Assembly: GCA_947170265.1 (NCBI GenBank)
Contig: CAMVSV010000001.1
Span: 1-64,000, forward strand
From: an uncultured Prevotella sp.
GTDB taxonomy: Bacteria; Bacteroidota; Bacteroidia; Bacteroidales; Bacteroidaceae
Length of the DNA: 64,000 nucleotides
Direction of reading: 5' to 3'
Under the pieces are notes generated by a model. The model had not been told where the DNA came from and did not search any database. It saw nothing but the letters and a program-made list of their open reading frames with translations. Shown here piece by piece: positions 16,161-24,592 of the stretch (its first letter is position 1; each line of letters opens with the position of its first letter). The translations under genes and the position numbers were made by a program.

Positions 16161-18422
16161 TCATTCTATATAACCTAATAACTCTTGGAATGTAACAACA
16201 AAGGGCTTTCCCATGGGTTCTTCATCGGGTAGGTATTTGTTCTGCAACCTTTCTAAATTGACGACTTTCCTCGCAGGAAGATCAACGGGTAGTGTGTCGA
16301 AATCATATATGAGATAAGCTCTCTTCCCATAGTGTTTGGACACCCTGTCTTGATACGAATCGATGGGATGTCTGTTCACGTTGAACGGATAGAAAAGTTC
16401 CTTCATCTTGTCAAACCCGTACATCTCTGGCATCACTGATGGATCATTTACGTTGAAGTAAAATGCGACAGACTTGTCAGTTTCATTGTATAGGAGCAGG
16501 TGCGACACGTCCATAAGTTCTCTTGACGGTTTCATGGCACCTTGGGCATCGTCCTTTCCCATGGCAAGACGAATATTATATTTGCCTTGACTGAATACCC
16601 ATTCCCGATGAGCAGGACTGCGCAGACAGCCGACCAATACTAAGTCTCTTGCTGGTAGGACAGCTGCTATTCCTGCATTTGATACCGCAGTTTGGATTAT
16701 AGGTTCAGGATTTTCACCCAATGAACAAGGCTCAACAAAGAAATGATGACGTAGTTCTGTCAGTAAAGCCTCATTGTCATGCTCAGGGTCTTCCTTGTCA
16801 AGGGCCAGGGAGTAGATGTTATTCTCTGCAAACGGTGTGTATGTCTTTCCGAGAATACCCTGGAAGTGAGTTTTGAAATACTCTTTGGCATGAGTGCCTG
16901 GTCGGGCAGTCATCGCATAGAAATTATAGTCTTCCTGCAGCCAATCCTGAATTTCCTTTCGGAAACGTTCGCGCACCTGTTCCTTCCATTTTGCTTTTCC
17001 CGACGCACTATTCCTTGCATACAGTGATAGAACAAACAAAAAGTTCACATCGTAGTGAAAAAGCAAAAGTGTGTCGCGGTCGAATAGTCGGTTCTTGAAC
17101 TGCATCTGCTTGTGACGTTTGTTCTGTCTGTCTGTTTGACTGATTCCGTCGTTCTTATAATCGAAGCCATCATCCATCTTAGCCGAAATAAAGAAGTTGG
17201 GGATGATATTATAGCCCTCAGTCACATCGTCACGCAGCTTTACCTTCGATGTCTTCACTTTCTTGTTCTCGCCGTTGAATATGTCTAGGTTCCATTGAAT
17301 GACGTTTCGGGCATAGGTGTATTGCTTGTATATGGACTCCGAACCAAGTTCGTGTCCCATCTTGTAGTACTTCGAGTCACCGATGTAGTAAGTTGGTTCC
17401 TTCTCCCCTTCAATCAGACTCTGAGCGGTATAGAGGTGATCCACTATTTTGCCGTCTTCTTGCTTCTTCTCCATACCGTCGGGCAATGGGTTGTCGCCAA
17501 TGAGTTCGTCAATGATGGCCTCAAAGACAATATAGAAACTCTTGACAAGCAGATACTCTTTCTTCTCGGTATGCACGAACAGTTGCTTCGATTCCCTGAA
17601 GAAAGCCTCGCAAAGGCCCCAGAGCTCCAATGCCTTGTCGGAGAAATACTTGTATTTTATCTGGTGCAGTCGTGTCAGACCATAGCCGTTCAAGTAGCGT
17701 TTAAACTGCTTGCCCTTGATGAGTTCATATTGGAAGTTTATCTCCTTTGGAAAACCATATTCGTCGCCGATGTAGTTCAGAATAGAGAAGAAGATAACAA
17801 GCAGCTCCTCGTCAAAGTTTATCTGCCGTTTTTTGTTGACGGGATGCAGATAGACAGGCACGTTCCGACTAACAAGAGCCATCTCTTTGTTGATGGTGCG
17901 CGTCCAATTAATCTTATTGAATCCTGCGTGCAGGTTCTTCAGTACAAAGAAGAAGAAGTTCTGATTATCGCGGTTGAACCTTTCCAATTCCAGAAGAATG
18001 TCAAGATAAGTATTGGAGAGCCGTCGGTTGCCTTTACCCACCTCCGCTATCTTAGTGTGATAGACGATGTCCTTGGCTTCGTCGGCATTCCGCTTGTCAT
18101 CCTTGTAAACCACGATGGCACGGTAAATCCATACGGAGAACTTATAAAGAAAACTCTTCTCTTCTGGTGTGAGCGGATTGTATTTATTTATGTCGCAGAT
18201 GTCCTCTGGTTTGTATTTCCCGAACGCCAGTTCTTGTCCTTCTACATCTTTAAGGAGAACTTTTGGTAGAATAAACACGCAGTCCTTCAGCAGGGTATTG
18301 TAGTAATACCCCACATAGTGAATGGACACCCGCCCTTCCACATTCTCCAAGGCATCAATGCCATGCAGAATGTCTTTCACTCGTGCTACGTCGTACTGAT
18401 GTTCTTCTATGAGTATTTTCAT
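16161..18422 (-). CDS. McrC/LlaJI-like restriction endonuclease subunit
   Basis: A 753-aa protein placed directly after the McrB-like GTPase (4-bp ATGA overlap). It has a PD-(D/E)xK-type nuclease core: the acidic helix FEAIIDELIGD (about 300-310) followed by YYIGDSKYYK (about 345-354, D-x-K). I take it to be the DNA-cleaving partner of the McrB-like motor, as in McrBC (cuts DNA with modified cytosine) or LlaJI (a methyltransferase-linked McrBC-like system). The regions before and after the core are long and not assigned. Without a methyltransferase in the window, a modification-dependent (type IV) action is the simplest reading. Confidence 0.85.
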   Translation of the reverse strand: MKILIEEHQYDVARVKDILHGIDALENVEGRVSIHYVGYYYNTLLKDCVFILPKVLLKDVEGQELAFGKYKPEDICDINKYNPLTPEEKSFLYKFSVWIYRAIVVYKDDKRNADEAKDIVYHTKIAEVGKGNRRLSNTYLDILLELERFNRDNQNFFFFVLKNLHAGFNKINWTRTINKEMALVSRNVPVYLHPVNKKRQINFDEELLVIFFSILNYIGDEYGFPKEINFQYELIKGKQFKRYLNGYGLTRLHQIKYKYFSDKALELWGLCEAFFRESKQLFVHTEKKEYLLVKSFYIVFEAIIDELIGDNPLPDGMEKKQEDGKIVDHLYTAQSLIEGEKEPTYYIGDSKYYKMGHELGSESIYKQYTYARNVIQWNLDIFNGENKKVKTSKVKLRDDVTEGYNIIPNFFISAKMDDGFDYKNDGISQTDRQNKRHKQMQFKNRLFDRDTLLLFHYDVNFLFVLSLYARNSASGKAKWKEQVRERFRKEIQDWLQEDYNFYAMTARPGTHAKEYFKTHFQGILGKTYTPFAENNIYSLALDKEDPEHDNEALLTELRHHFFVEPCSLGENPEPIIQTAVSNAGIAAVLPARDLVLVGCLRSPAHREWVFSQGKYNIRLAMGKDDAQGAMKPSRELMDVSHLLLYNETDKSVAFYFNVNDPSVMPEMYGFDKMKELFYPFNVNRHPIDSYQDRVSKHYGKRAYLIYDFDTLPVDLPARKVVNLERLQNKYLPDEEPMGKPFVVTFQELLGYIE

Positions 18423-20200
18423 TCAGCGACCTTTTCAATGTGAATTCCCCAAGGTTGAGCATTAACTTTAGATATAAGATCGTTTATACGTACAACATTA
18501 TATTGATTGGACACATATAGTGTTTCTCCATTCGGCATCTCAACAGTTTTATAACGTGTTCTTAAAACACTATCAGACGATCCTGCCGTTCTTTCATTGT
18601 ACATCTGTATCGTTTCGATAAAGTTAGGAACTTTTACATTAAGACTTAACCATGTGCGAATTACATCGTTAGCACTCATGTCTGGATTCATCAAAACAAA
18701 TTGTTTGATAGCTTGTTGTGCTACGGCGCCTTTTGGATAAGCACCCTCTCCATTGACTGAGTATTTGCTGTAATCAAAATTTCTGTTGTTATCCAAAGTA
18801 CTGCTATTTCCATCTTCATCAAGCAAATGCTCTTCTTCAACCATAGATTCACTCAAACCAATTTCTTCCACACCAAGTTTCTGCATGAAAAGCACTACTT
18901 TTTCTTTAATCACCAAAGGCATTCCATTTTGTCCTTCAGTATAGAACTTGTCGTAGGATTCGACAAAGAGTTCATTATCTTCCTCGAAGTCCTTGAACAC
19001 GTCGTTCCATAGGTAGAACAGTACCTTAGATACAAAGGTTTCAACTTTGATGACACCATTTATTGGTTTGCAGAAATAGTAACCGAGTTTCTTGTCTTCA
19101 GAGTTGGTCTTCTCATAAATCTCATTGTTGATTTTTTGGATGAATGACCACCAGCTGTACTTTTGAGAACCGATTTCTATGACCCATTGTTTGCCGCCGT
19201 CGCTGATTGGCATATACTGCCAGTCCCAACGCCGCTTGAAGGCAGAGTCAATGGGGAAGAGCGACTGGTCGCTCGTGTTCATCGTGGCCCAAATGTAAAG
19301 GTTGTTCGGCAAGAGCAACTCTTCTCCGCTGAGCACTTTCTTCACAATATCCCGGCCGTCGTATAGGGCATTAATGTTTTCAGCATTCTCTATCTCTACT
19401 CCCTCAAACAGCCACTTCAGCTGCTTCTGCATGTCTGAGTCGGCCTTGATGGGATAGTCAGAATAACCAAAATCGTTGCGATCAAGCAGTTGGAACAAGT
19501 CACCGAAAATTTGGGCACAATTGCCTCGGTTGATTTCTTCAATCACAAGGAACTGCTTCTTTGCTGTGCTACCTTTCGCCTCGGCAACTTTCTTCCACGC
19601 GGCGACGTATGCTTGGAGGAAAGCTTGACAGACGAACTCGTAACTGATGCGCTTTTCTTCACGTCCTGTTTCTACGGCCTTGTCTCCAATGATAGCAAGC
19701 ACAGGAGCAAACTCTGTTGTCGGCTTGTAAGTTCCGACAAACGTAGAATAATCTGTGTCTGGATGGAAGGTCGTTCGTATCACGTCTTCACCCTTCGTCT
19801 GCTCTTTGATAATGTGCGACTTGCCCGTGCCAGGAGCACCATAGAATATTTGCTGGAGATTTATCTTTGTTTTATCCTTATCAGTAACATAATCTACTCT
19901 TCTTGCTGAGTGTTCAATAACCATCTTGGCCATTACGGTCAGTGTAGAAGTATATCCATACTCGAATTTGTCTATTGCAGTTTTACCACATAAGACATCT
20001 CTGGCGGTATTAGCATTGGAGTCCGGATTTTCTGTAAAGTAGTGCACATACTCACCTAACAAAGCCTTAGAAATTGTTCGCAAACCAACTGAGCCTCTAC
20101 TTTCAGACTTAACAAGATAACATAATCTGTCTTCATCAACAATCGTTACTTGACCATTGTCCGAGACATCGCCAATTCGAAGTATATTCTCTATATTCAT
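18419..20200 (-). CDS. mcrB: McrB-like AAA+ GTPase restriction subunit
   Basis: 593 aa from the ATG at 20200; the slightly longer frame would need a TTG. A family-variable N-terminal domain (about 1-110) probably reads the DNA. The AAA+ motor follows: Walker A GAPGTGKS (about 121-128), the FHPDTDYSTFVGTYKP block, the McrB hallmark LVIEEINRGNCAQIFGDL, and the sensor region ATMNTSDQSLFPIDSAFKRRW. It drives translocation for the McrC-like nuclease encoded next. The ATG begins 2 nt after the stop of the 113-aa gene, implying coupled translation in one operon with HNH, 113-aa protein and McrC. Confidence 0.93.
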   Translation of the reverse strand: MNIENILRIGDVSDNGQVTIVDEDRLCYLVKSESRGSVGLRTISKALLGEYVHYFTENPDSNANTARDVLCGKTAIDKFEYGYTSTLTVMAKMVIEHSARRVDYVTDKDKTKINLQQIFYGAPGTGKSHIIKEQTKGEDVIRTTFHPDTDYSTFVGTYKPTTEFAPVLAIIGDKAVETGREEKRISYEFVCQAFLQAYVAAWKKVAEAKGSTAKKQFLVIEEINRGNCAQIFGDLFQLLDRNDFGYSDYPIKADSDMQKQLKWLFEGVEIENAENINALYDGRDIVKKVLSGEELLLPNNLYIWATMNTSDQSLFPIDSAFKRRWDWQYMPISDGGKQWVIEIGSQKYSWWSFIQKINNEIYEKTNSEDKKLGYYFCKPINGVIKVETFVSKVLFYLWNDVFKDFEEDNELFVESYDKFYTEGQNGMPLVIKEKVVLFMQKLGVEEIGLSESMVEEEHLLDEDGNSSTLDNNRNFDYSKYSVNGEGAYPKGAVAQQAIKQFVLMNPDMSANDVIRTWLSLNVKVPNFIETIQMYNERTAGSSDSVLRTRYKTVEMPNGETLYVSNQYNVVRINDLISKVNAQPWGIHIEKVAE

Positions 20201-20202
20201 AA

Positions 20203-20544
20203 TCAATATGTATATTTAATTCTGATGTTTTTACATAAGATTGAAGAATCAAATACATGACTCCAACCGCCATCGGCATCACGTTCACAATGCTCACAAT
20301 TTGTGTTCCACTTCCTATCGAAGAAAAACAAATGTACGTTTATCGGAATAACACCATCCAATTTCAATCCAAACCAAAAACCATCTTCATCTCGGAGGAA
20401 ACGGGAACTTATACCCTCATCCTTTGGTGGATAGTACTTCACTTTTGAAAAGTATTTCCCGTAATAAGAGATATCCATTTGAATGTACGCAACATTTTTA
20501 TATTTCTTCTGGGCCATATCCAAAATTATCTCTGAAAAATACAT
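20203..20544 (-). CDS. 113-aa protein of unknown function between HNH nuclease and McrB
   Basis: A small soluble protein (113 aa, or 104 aa if it starts at the Met at 20517) with many aromatic residues (YYGKYFSKVKYYPP, EDGFWFGLKLDG, HLFFFDRKW) and a CEHCERD pair of cysteines that could bind a metal. No family is recognised. Its frame overlaps the HNH gene by 19 bp and ends 2 nt before the McrB ATG, so it is locked into the restriction operon and is likely an accessory subunit, inhibitor or specificity factor. The longer start is kept because either is possible; neither has a strong ribosome-binding site. Confidence 0.65.
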   Translation of the reverse strand: MYFSEIILDMAQKKYKNVAYIQMDISYYGKYFSKVKYYPPKDEGISSRFLRDEDGFWFGLKLDGVIPINVHLFFFDRKWNTNCEHCERDADGGWSHVFDSSILCKNIRIKYTY

Positions 20545-21365
20545 TCATAATGATACTCCAGAAACTCACGATTGGGTAAATATTCTGTTGGCATAGTTAA
20601 CTGTTTCCCAACAATAGGGCCAAAGTGTTTGTCGTAATACTCCTTTGTTTCTTTTTCTCGCAAGATAGAGGAGAAACAGACTGTGTAGTCGCTTGGCGAG
20701 AAAGAAATGAGACCTTCATCGAAAGCTTTGTCATAAAGTGCCGAGAGGCAGATGCCATTGCAGGGGTTCAGACGGTCTTGTTTGTGTTTCTTGTCTTCCC
20801 AACGGATGATGTGACTGGCAATGAGCAATTGCGGAATGTCTATGCCTGTCAGCGCACAACGGCTGCCGTAATTGGTGAGTATCATACGACGAAAATAGTC
20901 CTGTCCTTTTCTGCGTTTTGTGACAGCGACAACATCTTCTCCTTCTTTTGTAAGGTCGAAATGGGTAATGAGTTTTTTGGAGATGGTTCTTGGATTTGAT
21001 TCCTGAGCAACTATTATATCAGCGGCCTTTACTTCTTGTTCATATAAAGCATACTCCATCAGACTCTTCAGAGCAGCAGAACAAAAACTCTTCAACGGAT
21101 AACTTTTCTGGTTCGGCTTGCCATAGTCAAATATATTAGGTTGTCCTTTCTTCATTTTCTCCACCTCCTCCTTGACCAAGTCCAACACCTGTTTCAAGAC
21201 AGCCATATCATTAACATCATAGAGCGATTGACCGTGAAGGTCAATTTCGTTTTGATGCACTAACACCTCGTCCAGAATCCTTATCGCCTGAGCATAGCTG
21301 GAGGCCTTTCGTGAATTATCTGCTGAAAAACGTGTATTGAAGTCAATAAATCCCTGTCTGTCCAT
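20526..21365 (-). CDS. HNH endonuclease
   Basis: The 279-aa protein has a C-terminal HNH domain (about 155-245): Y-G-S-R-C-A-L-T-G-I, LLIASHIIRW with the catalytic-type His at about 185, then NPCNGICLSALYDKAFDEGL. This order is typical of the HNH_2-type putative restriction endonucleases. The N-terminal 130 residues are helical and may bind DNA or a partner. It is the first gene of the operon that continues with the 113-aa protein, McrB and McrC. Three palindromes lie directly upstream (21405-21462), so its expression is probably repressed under normal conditions. Confidence 0.85.
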   Translation of the reverse strand: MDRQGFIDFNTRFSADNSRKASSYAQAIRILDEVLVHQNEIDLHGQSLYDVNDMAVLKQVLDLVKEEVEKMKKGQPNIFDYGKPNQKSYPLKSFCSAALKSLMEYALYEQEVKAADIIVAQESNPRTISKKLITHFDLTKEGEDVVAVTKRRKGQDYFRRMILTNYGSRCALTGIDIPQLLIASHIIRWEDKKHKQDRLNPCNGICLSALYDKAFDEGLISFSPSDYTVCFSSILREKETKEYYDKHFGPIVGKQLTMPTEYLPNREFLEYHYECIFQR

Positions 21366-21404
21366 ATTTCGCTTCTCGTTTTACTATTTTATGATGTATT
21401 CTCA

Positions 21405-21462
21405 AGTTACCCACTAACTTTTCCGAGTTTCCCACTAAGTGTAATGGAGTTACCCACTAACT
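21405..21462 (-). promoter_or_regulatory. three evenly spaced palindromic operator-like sites
   Basis: AGTTACCCACTAACT (21405-21419), AGTTTCCCACTAAGT (21426-21440) and AGTTACCCACTAACT (21448-21462). Each is a 5-bp inverted repeat around CCCAC, and the centres are 21 and 22 bp apart, or two turns of the helix. They fill the gap between the membrane-protein gene and the HNH gene, upstream of the HNH/McrBC operon. No clear TAnnTTTG element is visible nearby. Confidence 0.7.
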
Positions 21463-21479
21463 CACCTGCATAGATTCTC

Positions 21480-22421
21480 TTAAGAGTTATCATTTTTTCC
21501 TGATTCGTCCGTTTCAATTGGTTTCTCAGGATTTTCTACTCCAAATAGTCTTAAATAAACTTTATCTGTAGTACATTTATCTATTGCTTCTACCAACAAA
21601 TTTTTATCTAGATATTCTTGAAAAACATCTCTTAATTCTACTAGACCTTTGTATTTAGATTGATTTAATGCCTTTAGATAATCAATTAACAATTGTTTTT
21701 TTTCGAATGTAGCATCTTCATTAGATAATGCTCTGCAAAAGTCTTTTGTTGACTTTATAATATCATGCTTGAAAGCACAATTCATGCAACTATCTAAGTC
21801 TTTAACAACTTCAATCCTAAGTTTATCATCCAATATAGATTGGAATAAATAGTGTTGAAAAAACAATAGAACATACCGTGTCTCTTTGGTTGGATCGACT
21901 AATACATCTTTATCAACTTCCGAATGGATTGCCATTAACTTCTCAAAAGCCTTTTTAAGTATTGGGAAGCCATTATCATCCAAAGGACGAGCCAATAACA
22001 AATCTGCTAAATTCGTAATATCCTCAGGTTCTTCTTCTAAACGGCGTATTAAAGTCATCGTTTCTTCTTTACGTAATTGTGCATATAAGCCACTTATATC
22101 ACTATGAATCTTTCTGTCGGTTTTTTCAACAGTTTCTGCTAAACTAATAATCTTTTGCTCCTTTTCCTCTATTTTTTTACTCATCTTTGATACTTTCTGC
22201 CGTAACCAAGTGATATAGATACCAAGCAAAACACCAACAACAGTAAGCCCAATTGTAAAAGCAACAAGCATTGTATTAACAGCACTTATTTCATTGGCTA
22301 TTGTTGAATTTGATAGGTCAACAATACGTCTAACAGCATCAATATTATCATTGATATTCTGAAGATATTGTAAAGTATCACTCGGTATTGTTGTGCTTAA
22401 TAAAAACATATTCGTCAACAT
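21480..22421 (-). CDS. membrane-anchored coiled-coil protein of a defence-like operon
   Basis: A 313-aa protein with one transmembrane helix (about 51-73, LVAFTIGLTVVGVLLGIYIT), then a strongly charged coiled coil (about 75-125) and an all-helical C-terminal domain (about 130-295). There is no signal peptide, and no catalytic motif is visible. The DNA is visibly more AT-rich than its neighbours. Its ATG shares one base with the TAA stop of the TOPRIM gene (TAATG), so it is the third member of an ATPase-TOPRIM-membrane trio. A role as membrane-acting effector or tether is inference from the layout. Confidence 0.75.
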   Translation of the reverse strand: MLTNMFLLSTTIPSDTLQYLQNINDNIDAVRRIVDLSNSTIANEISAVNTMLVAFTIGLTVVGVLLGIYITWLRQKVSKMSKKIEEKEQKIISLAETVEKTDRKIHSDISGLYAQLRKEETMTLIRRLEEEPEDITNLADLLLARPLDDNGFPILKKAFEKLMAIHSEVDKDVLVDPTKETRYVLLFFQHYLFQSILDDKLRIEVVKDLDSCMNCAFKHDIIKSTKDFCRALSNEDATFEKKQLLIDYLKALNQSKYKGLVELRDVFQEYLDKNLLVEAIDKCTTDKVYLRLFGVENPEKPIETDESGKNDNS

Positions 22422-23050
22422 TATCTAATATTTTTATCCATAAACTCTTTTAGTGGCTCCAGATACTCTGCATCCAGATTCCAATGTTGGGTGTTCTCGT
22501 AGTTTCGTTTTGCATCTTTTACCAGTTCCTTCTGGGCCTTTGACTTTCCCAACAAGGTTTCAAGATAAGCGTATATCTTGGTTTTCTTGGCGGGGATGGT
22601 CAATGTGGGAGGAGTCTTTGTGGGGATTCGCACCTTTTCAAGTTCTCCCTCGTATGTCTGCCAACAATCCATGACAGGCTGGTTGGCAGGATTGATGATT
22701 TTTTCCAGCAAGTCCTCCAATGCGCCTGCATCTTTGTCATTGGGTAGTAAGAATAGTTCAAACTCCACACCAAATTCTTCTTTGATGGCAAGCAGTTCGG
22801 CACGACGTGCTTCTATATCCTCGTCAGCATCAAAGATGACGAGGTTGATGCCACCAAGGTCTGTGTTCTGGCGCATGGTCCCTATAGCATCTTCAGACTT
22901 CAACTTCTGATAGCCACCTGTCTTACTGCCTTTACCTGGATGGATGATGCTGCCTTTAGGGGCTTTCTCTCCGAAAATATGGTGATAGTAATCCTCGAAG
23001 AATTTCTTGTCGGCATCACCTTCAACAATTATCTGAAACCTTTTCATCAT
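22421..23050 (-). CDS. TOPRIM-domain protein (DUF3226/RloB-like)
   Basis: The 209-aa protein shows the two TOPRIM signatures: the glutamate motif IIVEGDADKKFF (Glu at about 10) and the D-x-D motif VIFDADED (about 71-78). These bind metal for nicking or cleaving nucleic acid in OLD-type nucleases. It starts inside the stop of the ATPase gene (4-bp overlap). Separate ATPase plus TOPRIM pairs of this kind are known from PARIS (AriA/AriB) and AbiL-type anti-phage systems; Gabija GajA fuses the two. Which family it is closest to cannot be settled by eye. Confidence 0.82.
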   Translation of the reverse strand: MMKRFQIIVEGDADKKFFEDYYHHIFGEKAPKGSIIHPGKGSKTGGYQKLKSEDAIGTMRQNTDLGGINLVIFDADEDIEARRAELLAIKEEFGVEFELFLLPNDKDAGALEDLLEKIINPANQPVMDCWQTYEGELEKVRIPTKTPPTLTIPAKKTKIYAYLETLLGKSKAQKELVKDAKRNYENTQHWNLDAEYLEPLKEFMDKNIR

Positions 23051-24123
23051 ACCAGCCCTCTAAGTTCAACATCATTTTCACATGCTCCGCTTAGGCCCTC
23101 AAAAGTGTACTTATAGGCTTGATGTCCTTTTATTGGAGTATTAGCGAGTGTATATAACCGCATCTCTTGCTGATACGCTGGATGTTCTTCCAGCATTTCA
23201 TTCAAATGGCTTAGCGTTTCCTTACTATGAGTGGTAACAAACACCTGCTTGTTTGTTGTGGTTGCCAGCGCAAAGATGGCTTCCCACAGTTTCTTGTAAG
23301 CAGAATAGTGTAAGCCATTTTCAATCTCGTCTATCAGAAGTATATTGTTCATGGGATTGGCAGACGCAGCCACAATGTTCAGATAACGGCGAAGACCATC
23401 ACCTTGCATGTTGACCGCCATGAGTTGATCGATACCTTCCAAGCCTACATAAGCGACATTATTCAAAATCTCCAATGTGGTGATACGGCTATCGAAGTTC
23501 TTCAATCGATCTGCTACGGTACCTTTTAGTCTGCGCTTTGCCAACTCAACCAAGTCATTGGCGGGATTGCCAGCGGCCAAGTCAGAAGACAGATATGCCA
23601 CGCTGTTCTTTTCCAAATATCCTTCAGCCAGTTTCTTATTTGATATTAATCCTTGTTGATTGACCGTTAGGCTGCACTCATAAGTATTCTTTTGTTGACC
23701 GGATTCAACATCGAACAGCATCTTCAACGTGTTCAGGAAGGTCTTTGTTTCTGAGGTAGGAATCTGTCCGTTTTGCAAATCTGGCTGTGACTTCTCATCA
23801 AAGACATAGGTTAAGTCCAAGGACAAGTGACGTTTAGTGTTGTCAAACAATTCGGACGATATCTCTGGGGTTGTCTTCAAGTCCAGACGATGGAATATGT
23901 ATGTCAGATCAGCAAAACTGCTATAGTTGCGAGACCTGACAGAATTGATAGTCTGAGGCAGGTCCGGGTTGGACATCCCCATCATCAGCAAAAGGCATTC
24001 AAGGACAGAACTTTTTCCTGAGCTATTCTGTCCCAGAAGTATATTGACACGGGAAAAGTCATCTATCTTCAGATGGTCAATACCTCTAAAGTTCTTAATC
24101 TCTATATTTTTGAATCCATCCAT
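23047..24123 (-). CDS. OLD/AAA15-type ABC-like ATPase
   Basis: A 358-aa ATPase: Walker A GQNSSGKSS (residues 31-39) after a typical KNFRGIDHL start, a signature-like GDGLRRYL (about 241-248), Walker B ILLIDEIENG (about 261-270) and a switch His in VTTHSKE (about 299). This is the AAA_15/AAA_21 type seen with TOPRIM or nuclease partners in anti-phage defence. It is the second gene of the operon, 25 bp after an XRE regulator, and overlaps the TOPRIM gene. Expected role: sensing or powering of the TOPRIM effector. Confidence 0.88.
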   Translation of the reverse strand: MDGFKNIEIKNFRGIDHLKIDDFSRVNILLGQNSSGKSSVLECLLLMMGMSNPDLPQTINSVRSRNYSSFADLTYIFHRLDLKTTPEISSELFDNTKRHLSLDLTYVFDEKSQPDLQNGQIPTSETKTFLNTLKMLFDVESGQQKNTYECSLTVNQQGLISNKKLAEGYLEKNSVAYLSSDLAAGNPANDLVELAKRRLKGTVADRLKNFDSRITTLEILNNVAYVGLEGIDQLMAVNMQGDGLRRYLNIVAASANPMNNILLIDEIENGLHYSAYKKLWEAIFALATTTNKQVFVTTHSKETLSHLNEMLEEHPAYQQEMRLYTLANTPIKGHQAYKYTFEGLSGACENDVELRGLV

Positions 24124-24148
24124 AATATATGGTTCTTTTTGATTACTA

Positions 24149-24355
24149 CTACTTGTTTGTACAGATTAGAGTTCTGACATCGACATCTAATACTTCTGCA
24201 ATCTCTGTTAATTGTGGCAGGGATGGTTGATGCATGTTGGTACACCACTTACTCACGGTAACGGCAGAAACGCCCAACTGCCCTGCCAACCATTTACTTG
24301 TTTTCTGGTTCTCAACAAGAACTACTTTGATTCTATTAAGAGGTCTTTCGCTCAC
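24149..24355 (-). CDS. XRE-family HTH regulator
   Basis: A 68-aa single-domain Cro/CI-type DNA-binding protein: KVVLVENQKTSKWLAGQLGVSAVTVSKW is the helix-turn-helix (written with helix 2 at TSKWLAGQLG and helix 3 at SAVTVSKW), followed by PSLPQLTEIAEVLDVD. The start codon is GTG at 24355. It is first in the operon ahead of the ATPase, TOPRIM and membrane genes and sits 17 nt after a predicted transcription start, so it most likely controls its own operon and could also act on the palindromes at 21405-21462. Confidence 0.88.
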   Translation of the reverse strand: MSERPLNRIKVVLVENQKTSKWLAGQLGVSAVTVSKWCTNMHQPSLPQLTEIAEVLDVDVRTLICTNK

Positions 24356-24378
24356 CTTTATTTAATTAAAATCGAGTA

Positions 24379-24410
24379 CAAATATAATAAATTTCAGTGT
24401 CTTCACCAAA
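24379..24410 (-). promoter_or_regulatory. promoter of the XRE-ATPase-TOPRIM-membrane operon
   Basis: On the minus strand TTTG (24410-24407), 20 bp, then TATATTTG (24386-24379). This is a full match to the Bacteroidota housekeeping promoter. Transcription should begin near 24374. Confidence 0.7.
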
Positions 24411-24557
24411 GAATAATCAAGAAAAGCGGTTTTAAACGGTTGTAAATTAAGCTTTATTGTACAAATGCAATATTATTGGCGCATTTCACAATCACATTTC
24501 CATGTTAACCTCTACCGCAAGGAACTCTGCAATGACGAATTTAATTCAACCAACAGG

Positions 24558-24592
24558 TATATACTACATTATTCTACCATTGAATTGTATAT
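24558..24592 (+). repeat. 35-bp direct repeat, right copy flanking the defence segment
   Basis: Same orientation as the copy at 15826-15860, differing at two positions (14th and 25th). It lies about 170 bp upstream of the operon promoter, so the two copies enclose every defence gene. Confidence 0.75.

Noticed and set aside
15826..24592. Defence segment as a prophage or integrative element
   Set aside because: No integrase, structural, replication or conjugation gene is present, so only the flanking repeats suggest movement.
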